In this document: piece after piece, positions 29,615 through 30,406 of the stretch | Position numbering within the stretch: the stretch's first letter is position 1 | Layout of the letters: the number at the start of each line of letters is the position of its first letter | Virus record (IMG/VR): IMGVR_UViG_3300032241_001421 | Span: 1-30,406 of that record | Length of the DNA: 30,406 bases | Source of the DNA: a virus | Strand: one strand, 5' to 3' | Notes under the pieces: model-generated | Told to the model about the DNA's origin: nothing | The model's input: only the letters and a program-made list of their open reading frames with translations | Database searches by the model: none | Position numbers and translations under genes: made by a program

Positions 29615-30406
29615 TTAATAGTTGATAATGTCGTGATCAACAGTTATTTCATCAGCTCGGCACCACCCGATGGTGGTTAAAAACTTATGATTACCAGTAA
29701 CCTGTATTTTTGAATGATTATCAAATTCTAATTCATACATCTTTTCATTTGTTGAATCGGTTAGATTGCAATGTTGTTTTATTACAGTGTCAACTTTGAA
29801 TTGTTGTAACTTCTCAGAATAGTTGATAACCTGTTGCCCAGACGATATATCCTTTATTGGAATATATCCGGTAGGTGTTAAAACACGCATATCACCATTA
29901 AAACATTCATCGCATACCACTGCCACTAGATTATCCAGGAACACTGTTAGTTGTTCATCATCCAGCGCGTCCTTGTTCTTTTTGTCAAGGACGTTAAGGC
30001 TTTGCCACGTACATATGGTATGGGTCCTATCATATTCCTTACGATCTCCATAAAGCACTCCAACGTCTAGACCCACATTCCTATAATCCTCTTCTGTTTG
30101 CAACACAAGGTTCTTATTTGGAACGATAACTATGGTACGGCCATATTTTTCAGCCAGCTTTGATAAGCTGGCAGTGATGATCGTTTTTCCTGCCGATGTA
30201 GGAGCCACAGACACGCCCTGCAGGTTGTTGATACATTCGTTGATTGCCTGCGCTTGATAATCCCGTAGCTGTATGGGTTGTCCGGCTGCCCTATGATCCG
30301 CCGGCCATACTATGTGGCTTAGGAAATTTTCATCAATTTCGTCAAACTCGAATGTATGATTAGCCCTTAGATCAGTTATGTCGAACTCGTATCCTGCGGC
30401 TACCAG
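29615..30406 (-). CDS. UvsW-like helicase, N-half gene (partial; N-extein + N-intein)
   Basis: The frame enters from the right edge, so the true start is outside the window. Visible N-extein of 167 residues: RAAGQPIQLRDYQAQAINEC (Q-motif-like), Walker A APTSAGKT, IVIVPNKNLVLQTEEDYRN (motif Ia), then motif II beginning VAVVCDE. There the extein stops and Cys begins a 96-residue N-intein (CFNGDMRVLTPTGYIPIKD, VTGNHKFLTTIGW, ending DEITVDHDIINY). The upstream (N-terminal) UvsW domain is outside the window. The protein must be joined to the 27859-28698 product to restore the DExH box and the ATPase. Its stop is directly followed by the endonuclease late promoter. Confidence 0.9.
   Translation of the reverse strand: MVAAGYEFDITDLRANHTFEFDEIDENFLSHIVWPADHRAAGQPIQLRDYQAQAINECINNLQGVSVAPTSAGKTIITASLSKLAEKYGRTIVIVPNKNLVLQTEEDYRNVGLDVGVLYGDRKEYDRTHTICTWQSLNVLDKKNKDALDDEQLTVFLDNLVAVVCDECFNGDMRVLTPTGYIPIKDISSGQQVINYSEKLQQFKVDTVIKQHCNLTDSTNEKMYELEFDNHSKIQVTGNHKFLTTIGWCRADEITVDHDIINY
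29618..29905 (-). other. Split intein, N-fragment in UvsW
   Basis: 96 residues from Cys1. Block A CFNGDMRVLTPTGYIPI; block B VTGNHKFLT with the conserved His. The insertion point is between DE and CH of the helicase DExH box, a highly conserved site as is usual for inteins. Confidence 0.85.

Overview
The window looks like a segment of a T4-type (marine-like) tailed phage genome. It carries a T4-like primase (gp61-like), replicative helicase (gp41-like), UvsW-like helicase, a probable gp62-like clamp-loader subunit and the N-terminus of a class I ribonucleotide reductase large subunit. Many genes follow a T4-late-type promoter core (NATAAATA). Sequence is A+T-rich, genes are tightly packed with ATGA overlaps, and most lie on the minus strand. 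No tRNA, rRNA, insertion sequence or CRISPR array was seen.

Layout. 1-733: nrdA N-terminus and a hypothetical gene. 880-3477: tail fibre/spike with two pectate-lyase-type modules. 3562-5750: CCA-adding enzyme on the plus strand, a broken small gene, and a PD-(D/E)XK exonuclease. 5784-17357: mostly virion-type or unknown late genes, including a 921-aa zinc-ribbon protein, an IscA-like Fe-S carrier, a terminator-flanked probable structural protein and a 776-aa protein with a hydrophobic centre. 17360-21302: helicase/primase region. 21340-27137: a proline-tailed structural protein, small hypotheticals, a 201-aa protein carrying miniature DnaE motifs, a zinc-finger protein, a gp62-like protein and a plus-strand structural gene closed by a strong hairpin. 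27216-30406: a conserved-looking gene with a probable AUU start, then the UvsW region.

The most striking feature is that two helicase genes are each broken into two genes by a split intein, with a homing-endonuclease gene between the halves. In gp41 the halves are 18983-20275 and 17360-17869, flanking a Vsr-like endonuclease with RYG repeats. In UvsW the halves are 29615-30406+ and 27859-28698, flanking a NUMOD3/PD-(D/E)XK-type endonuclease, and the intein cuts the DExH box (DE|CH). In both loci a CATAAATA late promoter sits at the stop codon of the N-half, and the C-half gene starts inside the 3' end of the endonuclease gene. Full-length helicases would need protein trans-splicing. The gp41 type resembles the 'fractured gene' arrangement known from marine metagenomes (gp41-8 type); I do not recall a UvsW example.

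The second standout is the 23698-24303 gene. It keeps, in order, short signatures of the bacterial PolIII-alpha (DnaE) palm and fingers, including three candidate catalytic Asp positions, compressed into about 200 residues. Three genes (cca, primase and a 52-aa ORF) have promoters placed so close to the start codon that their mRNAs would be leaderless or nearly so.
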